This document shows, piece after piece, positions 27,527-27,725 of a DNA stretch of 27,725 bases. The notes under the pieces are model-generated. The model worked only from the letters and a program-made list of their open reading frames with translations. It made no database searches and was not told the origin of the DNA. Position numbers and translations under genes: made by a program. How positions within the stretch are numbered: position 1 is the first letter of the stretch; the number at the start of each line of letters is the position of its first letter. Origin of the DNA: Klebsormidium nitens (lineage: Eukaryota; Streptophyta; Klebsormidiophyceae; Klebsormidiales; Klebsormidiaceae); contig DF237809.1 in assembly GCA_000708835.1 (NCBI GenBank), positions 1 through 27,725 on the forward strand, written 5' to 3'.

Positions 27527-27700
27527 ATCGGGGTACTTACCCTTCCCAGGAAAGCTGCAAAAAAAATCCAAGTCACAAAACCGGTTTCCTCCGATCCGAT
27601 CCCTCCGAAAATTCGGCGAGCAAAATTAGGAGGAGGAAGGCCGAATTTGGGGAAGTAAACTGTCTCCGAATATTCGGCGAGAGAAATGAGGAGGAGGAAT
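27493..27700 (+). repeat. Three degenerate direct copies of an ATTCGGCGA...AGGAGGAGGAA unit
   Basis: Copies begin at 27493, 27611 and 27672. Each has TTCGGCGA, an A-rich stretch, then GGAGGAGGAA; the first two continue with GGCCGAA. Spacing is irregular (118 and 61 bases). No coding role is apparent. Confidence 0.6.
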
Positions 27701-27725
27701 CGACCGTAAATCCGAGTAGTGTATT

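Overview
The window is eukaryotic DNA made almost entirely of nested and abutting transposable elements. No rRNA, tRNA, CRISPR array or clear host gene is visible. Spliceosomal introns, Ty3/Gypsy pol proteins, a HARBI1-type DDE transposase with a Myb/SANT-like partner, and TATA-box promoters rule out a prokaryote. Nothing here fixes the lineage; an alga or another plant-like or protist host is possible, but I do not claim a species.

Layout. (1) 1-9110 is element A, an old Ty3/Gypsy retrotransposon (gag, partial RT, RNase H, start of integrase) full of frameshifts and stops. (2) 1834-7707 is a PIF/Harbinger DNA transposon sitting inside A, with perfect 27-bp terminal inverted repeats (TIRs), a TAA target duplication and two intact convergent genes: a transposase with its D, D and E residues (+ strand) and a Myb-like partner (- strand). 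(3) 9111-17521 is element B, a second Ty3/Gypsy family on the + strand. (4) 17522-18247 is a gene-free spacer ending in a 203-bp TG...CA segment. (5) 18248 to about 26160 is element C, a relative of B on the - strand, cut off inside integrase and split in RT by element M. (6) 20323-21562 is M, a 1.24-kb non-coding TIR element rich in AATT motifs. (7) 26160-27725 is unassigned, with a possible upstream ORF, a CpG-rich stretch and purine/pyrimidine-rich repeats.

The main signal comes from comparing B with C. They are clearly diverged in protein sequence but share an unusual expression layout. An in-frame UAG separates the capsid part of gag from the zinc knuckle. A -1 frame change at AAAAAC joins protease to RT; in B it is the textbook heptamer A AAA AAC. 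A stop follows RNase H in both copies, and integrase restarts in its own ORF with its own ATG. In B, integrase and a further 3' ORF (ORF3, in the env position) are each preceded by a good 3' splice site, one with a perfect TACTAAC branch motif. In C, a similar acceptor precedes an extra ORF between RNase H and integrase, and the leader carries consensus 5' splice donors. I infer a Gypsy lineage that makes its proteins by stop read-through, frameshifting and splicing. Both copies also carry ordinary disabling mutations, so the claim rests on shared positions rather than on an intact element.

Relative age, by inference: A is oldest, then B and C, then M inside C and the Harbinger inside A, which looks youngest.
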